A stretch of 64,000 bases of DNA from assembly GCA_017999675.1 (NCBI GenBank), contig JAGNLL010000007.1:1-64000 (forward strand), in the 5' to 3' direction. Below, piece by piece: positions 18,628 through 26,713 of the stretch (position 1 is the first letter of the stretch; each line of letters begins with the position of its first letter). The notes beneath the pieces were generated by a model. That model was not told the DNA's origin, searched no databases, and was given only the letters and a program-made list of their open reading frames with translations. This DNA is from Rickettsiales bacterium. Lineage in GTDB: Bacteria; Pseudomonadota; Alphaproteobacteria; Rickettsiales; UBA1997. The position numbers and the translations under genes were made by a program.

Positions 18628-20065
18628 CTTCACTACCAGCCTCGTTTAAAAGTTTTAATTTACGGTAAATTGTCGAGCGCCCAATTTCTAACTGCTTAGC
18701 CACTTCAGACATGTTGCCATTGTGGATATCAACAATTCTGCGGATCACTTCTTCTTCGATAATTTCCATGGTTTTGCATTTGCCTTCATCGTCAAAAATA
18801 TCAACCAACTCGCAATTAACGTCAGAATTTTTTTTGATCACCGCTTTGGCTTTGGTGATGCTGTTATTTTCTTTGTTTAAAAGTTGTGGAAAATCTTCGG
18901 GCTTTAACACCTCGTTGTCGCACAAAACAACGGCACGAAAAATTGAGTTTTTTAACTGACGTACGTTGTCTTCCCAGTCGTAATTATAGAGCAAATAAAG
19001 AGCGTCGTTGGTGATTGATTTGATTTTTTTATTTTCGTTAACGCTGAAATCGCGGCAAAAATTTTCGGCAAGCATTTTAATGTCTTCTTCGCCGCGCTCT
19101 TTCAAAGAAGGCACCAAGATTGGAAATGCCGCGATGCGATATTGCAAATCTTCACGAAATTTTTTTGCTAAAACTAATTTTTTCAAATCGCGTGTGGTTG
19201 ACGAGATCACGCGAACATTGAGTTTGATTGGCTCTTTACCTGCCAAAGCCACCTCGCCATCTTGCATAAAACGCAAAAGTTTTACCTGCAAATCTGGGCG
19301 CAATAAATCAATTTTTTCAAAAAAGATGGTGCCGTTATTGGCCTCGCGCAGCTTGCCAATATTTTTTATTTCGCCGTCAGCAACTGGTTTGTCTGAGCCG
19401 ATCAGATCTTCTTCGTTTCTGATTAAGTCGCATTCTACAGTAATAAATGGCTTGCCTGATCTAAGGCTTGAACCATGAATGGCGCGTGCTAGCAGCTCTT
19501 TTCCGGTGCCAGCTAGGCCTTCAATTAAAATTGGAATTGATGAGTTAACGACTTTTTTTGCCAAATTGATCGAAGCCAAAAGCGGTGCGCTTTGCCCGAC
19601 AATATCAGAAAAGGCCACTTTGTCTTTTCCTTTACGCACTAGGTGCGACACCTGATATTTTAAATTTTTCTTCTCAATGGCGTTGTTAATTGAAGCTGTC
19701 ACGCGAGCAAAAATGTCTTTTTCACCCTTCACAATGTAGTCGATAGCGCAGTAGTTAATTGCAGTGACGACCAAGTTAACATCTTGGCTGGCGGTTAAAA
19801 CAATCACCTGCAAGTCGCCTTTAATTGGCGCAATTTGTTTTAAAACCGTAAGGCCGTCAAGGTCTGGCATTGAAAGATCTAGCAACATCACGTCAACATC
19901 GTGGCATGAAATTCCTTTCACCACTTTTTTGTTCATAAAAAAATCAACCACCTCCATGCCGCTTGTCATAATCAAAGGATTATGGCCCAAACCTTGGATA
20001 AATTTTCCTAAAACCTTACATTGCGTAGGTTCGTCATCAACGATCAAAATGTTGCGCGTGTTCAT
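18614..20065 (-). CDS. NtrC-family response regulator lacking the sigma-54 loop
   Basis: The 483-residue protein has three parts. A receiver domain spans 1-125, with acidic residues D10/D11, phospho-acceptor D63 in LLDLSMPD, T91 and K113. An AAA+ domain spans about 150-390, with Walker A GLAGTGKE at 183-190. A Fis-type helix-turn-helix lies at about 450-475 (MSEVAKQLEIGRSTIYRKL). The GAFTGA loop that contacts sigma-54 is absent where it should follow residue 215. Walker B reads FFEKI at 248-252 instead of a Leu/Phe-Asp-Glu pattern, so the catalytic Glu position is Lys. It may therefore act without sigma-54 or ATP-driven remodelling. No histidine kinase is adjacent. Confidence 0.88.
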   Translation of the reverse strand: MNTRNILIVDDEPTQCKVLGKFIQGLGHNPLIMTSGMEVVDFFMNKKVVKGISCHDVDVMLLDLSMPDLDGLTVLKQIAPIKGDLQVIVLTASQDVNLVVTAINYCAIDYIVKGEKDIFARVTASINNAIEKKNLKYQVSHLVRKGKDKVAFSDIVGQSAPLLASINLAKKVVNSSIPILIEGLAGTGKELLARAIHGSSLRSGKPFITVECDLIRNEEDLIGSDKPVADGEIKNIGKLREANNGTIFFEKIDLLRPDLQVKLLRFMQDGEVALAGKEPIKLNVRVISSTTRDLKKLVLAKKFREDLQYRIAAFPILVPSLKERGEEDIKMLAENFCRDFSVNENKKIKSITNDALYLLYNYDWEDNVRQLKNSIFRAVVLCDNEVLKPEDFPQLLNKENNSITKAKAVIKKNSDVNCELVDIFDDEGKCKTMEIIEEEVIRRIVDIHNGNMSEVAKQLEIGRSTIYRKLKLLNEAGSEDEKS

Positions 20066-20074
20066 GTTTTTGCC

Positions 20075-20908
20075 TTAATTGTTATTTTTTTCTTTGAGTT
20101 TTTTTTCTTGCAGAAGCTGGATGATTTTAGCGGCGGTTTCTTCAACCGATCTTTTTGTCACGTCAATTATCGGGCAATTGAGCTTGGCAAATAATTTGCG
20201 AGACTCAGCTACCTCGCCTTTTATTGCCTCTAAATCGATGTAATCAGTGGTAGTTTCTTGGCCCAGCGAAGTTAGGCGCGTCTGCCTTATTTGCACCAAT
20301 TTTTCTGGGTTAATTGTGAGCCCAACGATCAAAGGTTTTTGCAAATCGTAAACGGTTTGCGGAATTGTTGAAATCGAAACAAAAGGAATATTTGCCGTCT
20401 TGTGCCCGCGACAAGAAAGATAAACCGACGTTGGCGATTTTGAAGTGCGCGACACGCCAATTATCACAATGTCGGCGTCGTATAAATCCCAAGCAGATTG
20501 ACCATCGTCGTGAGTAAGCGTGTAACTAATTGCCTCAACTCGCGAAAAATATTCGCTGTCTAGCAGGTGCTGGCGCCCAACAGTGTGGCTAATATGCATG
20601 CCCAAATAATTCGAAAACTCGCCAATAATGTGCGACAAGACCGGAATGCACGGCACCTTCATTTCGTAGCATTTGCGCTTGAGTTGCTCGATTAATTCGT
20701 CGTTTAAAATTGTGTACATCACAATGCCCGGATCTTTGGCAATTGACTCCATGGCGCGCTCTAGCTGCACTTGAGTGCGCACTAACGGCCAAATAAAATC
20801 GTTAGATTCAACCCCTTCAAATTGCGACAAAACGGCGCGCGCAACCGAGCCCAAAGTTTCACCAGTTGAGTCAGAAATTAGGTGAATATTGATGATTTTT
20901 TTTGTCAT
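20075..20908 (-). CDS. Bifunctional kinase/pyrophosphorylase regulator (DUF299; PPDK or PEP synthase regulator)
   Basis: The 277-residue protein begins NIHLISDSTGETLGSVARAV and has the P-loop-like block IIGVSRTSKSPTSVYLSCRG around residues 150-170, both diagnostic of the PDRP1/PSRP family. These enzymes switch pyruvate phosphate dikinase (common in alphaproteobacteria) or PEP synthase off and on by ADP-dependent phosphorylation and Pi-dependent dephosphorylation of a threonine. The target enzyme is not in the window, so which of the two it controls cannot be told. It lies 9 bases upstream of the NtrC-like gene and 3 bases after virB10, so co-transcription is likely. Confidence 0.9.
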   Translation of the reverse strand: MTKKIINIHLISDSTGETLGSVARAVLSQFEGVESNDFIWPLVRTQVQLERAMESIAKDPGIVMYTILNDELIEQLKRKCYEMKVPCIPVLSHIIGEFSNYLGMHISHTVGRQHLLDSEYFSRVEAISYTLTHDDGQSAWDLYDADIVIIGVSRTSKSPTSVYLSCRGHKTANIPFVSISTIPQTVYDLQKPLIVGLTINPEKLVQIRQTRLTSLGQETTTDYIDLEAIKGEVAESRKLFAKLNCPIIDVTKRSVEETAAKIIQLLQEKKLKEKNNN

Positions 20909-20911
20909 TTT

Positions 20912-22183
20912 TTAGCGATTTTTTTGCGATGGAACGGTGATGTCAGCATTTACAATCACCGTAATTCTAGTGCCTTGTGGAATACGAATTACTGGGCTCA
21001 CGTTAATCGTGTTGCCAATAACTTGCCCCACCGTGTCGATGATGGTTTTACTTACGTCGTAAAGTGCTTGGTTAGTGGCGCTTCCCGTAGTGGTTGTGGT
21101 ACCTTGAGTTGGGTTGGTTGTTGTAGTTGTTGCGGCATTGTTGGTCAAAAGTTTTTGCGCCGCCGCCACACCGCCAACCGCCAAAATGCTTGTTAACATT
21201 GAGCTGGCAATGATTGAGCCATATTTGCTGTCAACCTCACCGGGAATTCCCGAGCGACCAAATTGGTCAGACGCATTAAAGCTAATCGACAAATCAACGC
21301 CGTCAGGCCTGATCAAACGCGACCACGAAATTTCAACGCGACCTTGGCCTTGATTAACCTTGCTAGAGTAAGAGCCAAAAAGCCTTGAACCACGCGGAAT
21401 TAAAACTTCGTTGCCAGCCTCGCCATAAACATCGCGACTAACCACAGCGCGAACCGAGCCGGGAATTTCGGTGTTGATCGCCGTTTCTAACACTGCAGTA
21501 AGAAGCTTACCTTGAGCAATTGTGTGCAAACGATCTCTGATATAGGTTGCAGTCACGCCAGCTTTAGTGTCTTCAAGCCCTTCAATTGGGTCTTCGTTAA
21601 GATTAACAATGTTGTTGTCATAGCCCACACCGCGCGCTGGCGTGCCTTGAGCCGTGCCGCCAAAAACAATAATTGGAGCGTAGCGCGGGTTTGCTTCTTT
21701 TGGTTTTTCTACTGCTGGAGCTTGATTTTGTGCCGCAATTGGATCTGCCGGTTTTTGATTTGGCGAGGCCGGCGCAACTGGATCTGCCGGCGCAATAACA
21801 ACCGGCTCTGCCGGAATTAAATCTTGCGGAATTGAGTCTTGCGGCAAGTCAGGCAAGCTTGGCGCTTCAGGAACTGCCGGCTTTTCTACAATCGCTAAAT
21901 CTTCTTTTTTTTCTTTAACTTCTTCAAGCGCGAAGGGCGATTTTCCGTCTTCACTTTGCGCAACTGCGGCTGGCTTTGGCGGTGCAACTTCAACTAATTT
22001 TTCTTGCTTAGAATCGCCCTTAAAAAACAAAAAATACAAAACCACCGTAATCAAAATTGAAGATGCGGCGATGATGGCAACTTTACTTTTTTTTGCGGCC
22101 GCAATCGAGGGACCACCAGACTCTACATCAGCGTCATCTTCTTCAATCTCCTGCTCTGGCTGTTTTGTGAATTTTGATTTCAT
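20912..22183 (-). CDS. virB10: Type IV secretion protein VirB10 (TrbI family)
   Basis: VirB10 spans inner and outer membranes in the core of type IV secretion systems. The 423-residue protein has an acidic cytoplasmic start, one membrane segment at about 34-54 (IIAASSILITVVLYFLFF), and a proline/alanine-rich periplasmic linker (about 65-170). The conserved C-terminal domain follows: QGKLLTAVLETAINTEIPG, a VPRGSR-like block (EVLIPRGSRLFGSYSS), a WSRLIRPDG block, the antenna region with SMLTSILAVGG, and the end IRIPQGTRITVIVNADI. The neighbours are metabolic; no virB8, virB9, virB11 or virD4 is present, so this copy stands outside a T4SS operon. Confidence 0.92.
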   Translation of the reverse strand: MKSKFTKQPEQEIEEDDADVESGGPSIAAAKKSKVAIIAASSILITVVLYFLFFKGDSKQEKLVEVAPPKPAAVAQSEDGKSPFALEEVKEKKEDLAIVEKPAVPEAPSLPDLPQDSIPQDLIPAEPVVIAPADPVAPASPNQKPADPIAAQNQAPAVEKPKEANPRYAPIIVFGGTAQGTPARGVGYDNNIVNLNEDPIEGLEDTKAGVTATYIRDRLHTIAQGKLLTAVLETAINTEIPGSVRAVVSRDVYGEAGNEVLIPRGSRLFGSYSSKVNQGQGRVEISWSRLIRPDGVDLSISFNASDQFGRSGIPGEVDSKYGSIIASSMLTSILAVGGVAAAQKLLTNNAATTTTTNPTQGTTTTTGSATNQALYDVSKTIIDTVGQVIGNTINVSPVIRIPQGTRITVIVNADITVPSQKNR

Positions 22184-22234
22184 TTCGATGTTGTTAGATT
22201 TTTAAACCATTGGCTAAAGACCAAATCCTATTTC

Positions 22235-24418
22235 TTAAATCAATTTTATTTTAGCAAAAAACTTTCTGATTTCTTCAAACACTTCTTCTTTTTCTGGTCC
22301 CGTCACAATCACGTGATTTGAAAATTCTAACTGAGAAAAAAACTTTTGCGGCGACTTAATTGTGTCGTAAATAATTTTGCCACTCACGGGATTAACCACC
22401 GGATCTTTCGTAGCCTGAATAATCAAAGCATTAGTTGAAATACCTGCCAGATTTTTTTCACACTCAGCCATCAAATCACTAAGCTGTTCAACGCCTTTCA
22501 AATAATTGCGACTATAATTGATGTGCGGATTTTCTGGCACGTCGTCAACATATTCAAAATGACCTTTGTCGATGTGCAGCTTGTCTAGCATTTCGTTCCA
22601 CATGTTAATGCCCGGCACCATTCTGGCTTTTAAATCGAGCAATTTTAGCGCCGCGTTAATCGACACAACTCCGACCAATTTTTTTGCCACCTGATTTTTT
22701 CTTGAGCACGAAACCAAACCCAAAAGCCCACCAGTTGAAAAACCCACAATCACAATTTTTGCGCAAATATTTTGTAGCGCCGCATAACCGCGCTGCATGC
22801 TGGTATACCAATCTTCCCACGTAGTGTCTTTTAAATTTATTGGCGAGGTACCGTGGCCTTTTAGCCTTGTGCCATAAACCTTAAAACCAAAGCCATTTAA
22901 AAATTGTGCCAGCTCGGCAATTTCTTGCGGTGCTGCTTTGTAGCCATGCGAAACCAACACTCCAACGCCGCGAACTTGCGACGAAACTTTAGCGCGCGAT
23001 TCAAGAAAAAACGGCGCTCCAACCGACCTGTCTTTAGAAAATTTTTCGTCAAAATAAATTTGGTAATCCGACTCAAAAATTTCTAAATCACGTTTGTAAA
23101 TTTCGTCAAAAACTTTTTGGCGCAATTCTTCGTCGTCAATTTTGACGCTTCTTTTTACAATTGTTGAGGCGGTATCAAGCAGCGAAAATTCGTTGGCAAC
23201 CACTTGTAGAGAGTTTTCCAGTCTGATCTCATGAAAGTCGTACTCTTTTTTTAGCAGGTCTTTTTTGATTTTAATTTTGCCACCCAAAACTTCTTCGATG
23301 ATGCCTTGTTTTTTTGCCAACTCAAACACGCCGTCAAAATCGTGGTGCGGTTCATCAAGAAAAATTTTCATCAAATTTTCTTCATATACGCTGTGATTTA
23401 GGCGATATTTTCCGCATCTGGCAATCATCACGCCCGAAAAATAAACCACTCTTTTTAGGCGACCAATTTCAATTTCTTCTTCTTCAAAATTACCCAAAGC
23501 GGCAGAAAAAAGATGGTCCAAATTGATCTGAATGTCAGAGTAAATTTTTGCCATAAACTCGTTGGTAAGGCGCGATTTGAAGTAGCGCAAAATCATGTTG
23601 GTCTTGGTTTCGTCAGCAATAATTGGCAGCTGATTAATCACGCCGCGCGCTGATTTTATGTAATCGCCAACATTTATCGGATCACCAAAACTGACGTTAA
23701 TGTCAGCACCAAGCAGCAAATTTCCTTCAATTTCTAACTCTTCTGCAACCTGCTTGGGAATACGTTTTACAAGGCGCGCGGCTAGTTGCTGAATTTTATT
23801 TTTACCAGGACGTAGCGGATAGTAGGTAATGTTTAACGGCACAATCTGAGTGTCGATTTCTTTAAAATAATTTTGGTAAGAAACGCCAAAAGTTTCTTCT
23901 AATTCTTTAAGCTCTTCGATTTTGCCTTGCTCAAAAGCGTCAACAATGTCGCTGCGATAAATTTGCGACTTCAGCGCCAAAACCGCCGAACCAGTGCGCA
24001 CAGGCCCCACGCGACTTGGAGTGTAATTTATAAAACCACTTCTTTCTTCAATTGCCTTGCTTTTAAGCATGCTGCCTTCGGGATAAATCATCCAATCGTA
24101 ATCACCCGTGATGAGGTCTTTTAAAATGACGTTGTCGCGATTTTTATGCTTGGTTGAGATGGTGCCGGTTGATTCTAAAAATCTGCCCAAAGCGCCGTGA
24201 AAAAGGCCCGAATCGGCTAAACATCTAACTTGGCGACCGGTGTATTTGTAAATTAAGTAGGGAACAAAAAAAGTTTCTGAGCGAGTAAAATGGTTGGCCA
24301 CAAAAAGCACCGGACGCTTTGGAAGCTTTTCAATACCACTGACTGAAAAGTTTGAGCCAAGGAGTTTTTCTAAAATCCGCATGGCTATAGCAGCGTAACC
24401 GAAGGTTTTGGAGGACAT
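22235..24418 (-). CDS. Fusion of PlsC-like acyltransferase and alpha/beta hydrolase
   Basis: This 727-residue protein has two recognisable domains. The N-terminal part (about 20-290) resembles glycerolipid acyltransferases, with FVANHFTRSET in the place of the HX4D motif (here HX4E) and IYPEGSM in the place of EGTR. The middle (about 290-470) is helical and unassigned. The C-terminal part (about 475-727) is a lipase-like alpha/beta hydrolase, with VLVSHGYKAAPQE, nucleophile motif GFSTGG, acid in QATKDPVVNP and His in SNHVIV. A role in phospholipid remodelling or deacylation/reacylation is inferred. virB10 follows 51 bases downstream. I know no named family for the full architecture. Confidence 0.8.
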   Translation of the reverse strand: MSSKTFGYAAIAMRILEKLLGSNFSVSGIEKLPKRPVLFVANHFTRSETFFVPYLIYKYTGRQVRCLADSGLFHGALGRFLESTGTISTKHKNRDNVILKDLITGDYDWMIYPEGSMLKSKAIEERSGFINYTPSRVGPVRTGSAVLALKSQIYRSDIVDAFEQGKIEELKELEETFGVSYQNYFKEIDTQIVPLNITYYPLRPGKNKIQQLAARLVKRIPKQVAEELEIEGNLLLGADINVSFGDPINVGDYIKSARGVINQLPIIADETKTNMILRYFKSRLTNEFMAKIYSDIQINLDHLFSAALGNFEEEEIEIGRLKRVVYFSGVMIARCGKYRLNHSVYEENLMKIFLDEPHHDFDGVFELAKKQGIIEEVLGGKIKIKKDLLKKEYDFHEIRLENSLQVVANEFSLLDTASTIVKRSVKIDDEELRQKVFDEIYKRDLEIFESDYQIYFDEKFSKDRSVGAPFFLESRAKVSSQVRGVGVLVSHGYKAAPQEIAELAQFLNGFGFKVYGTRLKGHGTSPINLKDTTWEDWYTSMQRGYAALQNICAKIVIVGFSTGGLLGLVSCSRKNQVAKKLVGVVSINAALKLLDLKARMVPGINMWNEMLDKLHIDKGHFEYVDDVPENPHINYSRNYLKGVEQLSDLMAECEKNLAGISTNALIIQATKDPVVNPVSGKIIYDTIKSPQKFFSQLEFSNHVIVTGPEKEEVFEEIRKFFAKIKLI

Positions 24419-24462
24419 TTAGGGTAGTTGGATTTTTTTTAGGATTGTTGTTTTGAAAATAG

Positions 24463-24586
24463 AGATCGAGCGTGTGAATAACCACCCCCAACCCCTCCTT
24501 CAAAAGGAGGGGCTTCACACCGAGTGAGGACTAAAGCCCCTCCTTTTGAAGGAGGGGTTGGGGGTGGTTATTCACGCACTCGATCT
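24463..24586. repeat. Palindromic repeat, family A
   Basis: An inverted repeat of about 124 bases with near-perfect arms built around CCCCTCCTTCAAAAGGAGGGG units and outer arms ending at ATAACCACCCCCAACC. Further copies are at 32357-32476 and 52845-52953. It fills the gap after the purL C-half stop and could terminate transcription. Confidence 0.9.
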
Positions 24587-24594
24587 AGCAACTT

Positions 24595-25605
24595 TTAAGA
24601 AAACTTCTTCTCAAAAACCGCTTCGTTAATTTTTCTCAACTCGCGAATTTCAACTTCACCGCCCGCAACACGAATTTTGTCTTTAGCAGTTTCGCCAATT
24701 TTTGTCACCACCACACCTTTTTTCTCAGCTTTTTTCTTAAATTCAGAAACCATAACCGAGTCAATTGCCACAAGGTAGCGCGACTGATCTTCGCCAAATA
24801 AAATTTCGTTAACATCACCAGCAATTGCGCCTGCATCAACATCGCAGCCAATTTTGTCAGAGCTCATTTCAAACAAAGCAACCAAAATTCCGCCATCCGA
24901 AATATCGTGGCAGGCGTTGATTTGCGAGCTTTCGATCAACTCACGAATAAATTCAGAATTTTTCTTTTCTTCTAAAAGGTCGACCAATGGCGGATTTTTT
25001 TGCGCCGGATTTTTCAAAATTTCGCGCTCAAAAAGTGAGCAGCCAATGTGCCCTGCACTTTTGCCAACAACAAAAATTTCGTCGCCCACAGCTTTAAATT
25101 TTGCGTCACATCTTTTTTGAAAATCTTTAAGCAAACCAACACCACCAATTGCAGGAGTTGGCTGAATTGCCTTGCCGTCAGTTTCGTTGTAAAGCGACAC
25201 GTTGCCTGAAACCACGGGGTAATCCAAAACTTTACAAGCCTCGGTAATGCCCTTAATTGCGCGCACAATTTGACCCATAATTTCGGGCTTTTGCGGATTG
25301 CCAAAATTTAAACAGTTGGTGATTGCAAGTGGCTTGCCGCCAACTGCCGAAATGTTGCGGTAAGTTTCTGCAACCGCTTGTTTTGCGCCTTCAAAGGCAT
25401 CGGCTTCAACGTAGCGCGGGGTGCAATCTGTGCTCATGGCCAGCGCTTTCTGCGTGCCGTGAACGCGCACAATTGCGGCATCTCCACGCGTGTAAAGAGT
25501 GTCGTTCATCACTTGTGAATCGTACTGCTCGTAAATCCATTTTTTTGAGGCAAGGTCAGGAACTTGCAAAAGCGTTTTTAAGTTTTCTAAAATTTGGCTA
25601 GTCAT
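24595..25605 (-). CDS. purL: Phosphoribosylformylglycinamidine synthase PurL, C-terminal half as a separate gene
   Basis: The 336-residue product matches only the second half of small-type PurL (about 720-740 residues). It begins in the linker (LENLKTLLQVPDLASKKWIYEQYDSQV, written here only as the visible context around residues 6-32) and then shows KALAMSTDCTPRY, NCLNFGNPQKPE, SGNVSLYNETDGKA and HDISDGG. PurL converts FGAR to FGAM with ATP and ammonia from PurQ. The N-terminal half is a separate gene at 32499-33638 on the same strand, about 7 kb upstream. Together the two halves cover the whole enzyme, so a functional two-piece PurL is plausible. It has its own start codon (ATG at 25605). 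Confidence 0.92.
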   Translation of the reverse strand: MTSQILENLKTLLQVPDLASKKWIYEQYDSQVMNDTLYTRGDAAIVRVHGTQKALAMSTDCTPRYVEADAFEGAKQAVAETYRNISAVGGKPLAITNCLNFGNPQKPEIMGQIVRAIKGITEACKVLDYPVVSGNVSLYNETDGKAIQPTPAIGGVGLLKDFQKRCDAKFKAVGDEIFVVGKSAGHIGCSLFEREILKNPAQKNPPLVDLLEEKKNSEFIRELIESSQINACHDISDGGILVALFEMSSDKIGCDVDAGAIAGDVNEILFGEDQSRYLVAIDSVMVSEFKKKAEKKGVVVTKIGETAKDKIRVAGGEVEIRELRKINEAVFEKKFS

Positions 25606-25618
25606 TTTTTTTTGAAAT

Positions 25619-26713
25619 TTATTGCTGGCAGGCCTTGAGAACTACCTCAACACGACCCTCCCAGAACTCTTGAATCACAACGTTTGGGGAGTGATTTTTT
25701 AAAATTTCCCACTTTAGATCACAAGGAAATTCATTTACGTAAAGTGCGGTCGAAAAATGCTCAGAAACCAAGTCGTTCAACTCACCAAAAAACGAGTCTT
25801 TGTAAACAAAAATGTTGGGCAAATTTGCGTTAGAATTTTTAAACAAAACTGGACGGTGAAACTGCGACATACCTTCTGCATTGACGCCATATTGTGCAGC
25901 AGTTCGCGCAAATTTTGGCGTTAAATCATAGTTCACGTTTTGCGCATTTGAGCCCATGATGTCTGAAATATCGCCGCGAATTTTTTCGTCTTCTTTGTTT
26001 GAAAAATTTTGGCGCAAATGCGGCGTAATTTTTAGGCGCTTGGCAATTTCAACGTAAGCATAATGCCCGCCGCGCTTGTTCCAGTGCGTGTCGGTTTGAT
26101 GGTAGAGAATTTCGTTTTTTTTAGCTTCAAGCAAGAGAGGTCGTAAATCTAGCACCGGAAAATCTGGGTATTTTTTTGTTAGCGCTGTCAAAAATTTGTC
26201 AATTCTGTGTGGACCTTTTGGCTTGATGTAGTCTGGCAAAAACTCTGGATAAATCGTGCTTTTGTCGGCGGCGATCACCAACAAATAGTCGATGTTTTTA
26301 GCGCGCATTTGGCGCCAATTTTTGGCAAAAGCTTCAACGCCGCGCTCAACTAATTCGTTGGAAATTTCGGCCCTTCCCGCCGCATCTAAAAGCGAGTTAT
26401 GGTTGTCAAAATATAGCCAGCCGTCTTTACCAATAACAGCGCGCGCGTCGGGAGACTCGTCAAAAAGCTTGTCCATCAAGTGACTATTTGCGGAGATAAA
26501 AGTTTTTCTAAAGCCGTAATTGTCGTTAAAAAATTTTTCAAAATTTTGCGGCAATTTTTTTGCCTCTTCAAAATTTTGTGGTAGCGATGGCGCCGCAGCA
26601 GGCAAACGCTTCTCAAACAAATCTTTCACCGGCGAAAAGTGAAAAACATTGTCGAGCACCGGTAGCAAAAGAATTGCGAGGAATGCGAAAATTAAAAATT
26701 TGTTTCTCTTCAT
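25619..26713 (-). CDS. AlgX/AlgJ-like SGNH-type O-acetylation protein
   Basis: This 364-residue protein has an N-terminal membrane/signal segment (KFLIFAFLAILLLPVLDNVF) and a periplasmic domain of the AlgJ/AlgX (DHHW) family. Visible motifs are FNDNYGFRKTFI, GKDGWLYFDN, the catalytic Asp/His block HQTDTHWNKRGGHYAY around residues 205-220, and FVYKDSFFGEL carrying the probable Ser nucleophile. Such proteins transfer acetyl groups, delivered by an MBOAT partner, to extracellular polysaccharide. The adjacent upstream gene is that MBOAT (AlgI-like). Alginate synthesis genes are absent, so the acetylated polymer is unknown. Confidence 0.82.
   Translation of the reverse strand: MKRNKFLIFAFLAILLLPVLDNVFHFSPVKDLFEKRLPAAAPSLPQNFEEAKKLPQNFEKFFNDNYGFRKTFISANSHLMDKLFDESPDARAVIGKDGWLYFDNHNSLLDAAGRAEISNELVERGVEAFAKNWRQMRAKNIDYLLVIAADKSTIYPEFLPDYIKPKGPHRIDKFLTALTKKYPDFPVLDLRPLLLEAKKNEILYHQTDTHWNKRGGHYAYVEIAKRLKITPHLRQNFSNKEDEKIRGDISDIMGSNAQNVNYDLTPKFARTAAQYGVNAEGMSQFHRPVLFKNSNANLPNIFVYKDSFFGELNDLVSEHFSTALYVNEFPCDLKWEILKNHSPNVVIQEFWEGRVEVVLKACQQ

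Noticed and set aside
19008-19478. 156-codon frame opposite the NtrC-like gene
   Set aside because: It lies wholly inside the conserved AAA+ coding region and reads as Ser/Lys/Phe-rich low-complexity sequence.
24463-24586. Possible CRISPR repeat
   Set aside because: The repeated units are inverted arms of one palindrome, with dispersed copies and no regularly spaced direct repeats.
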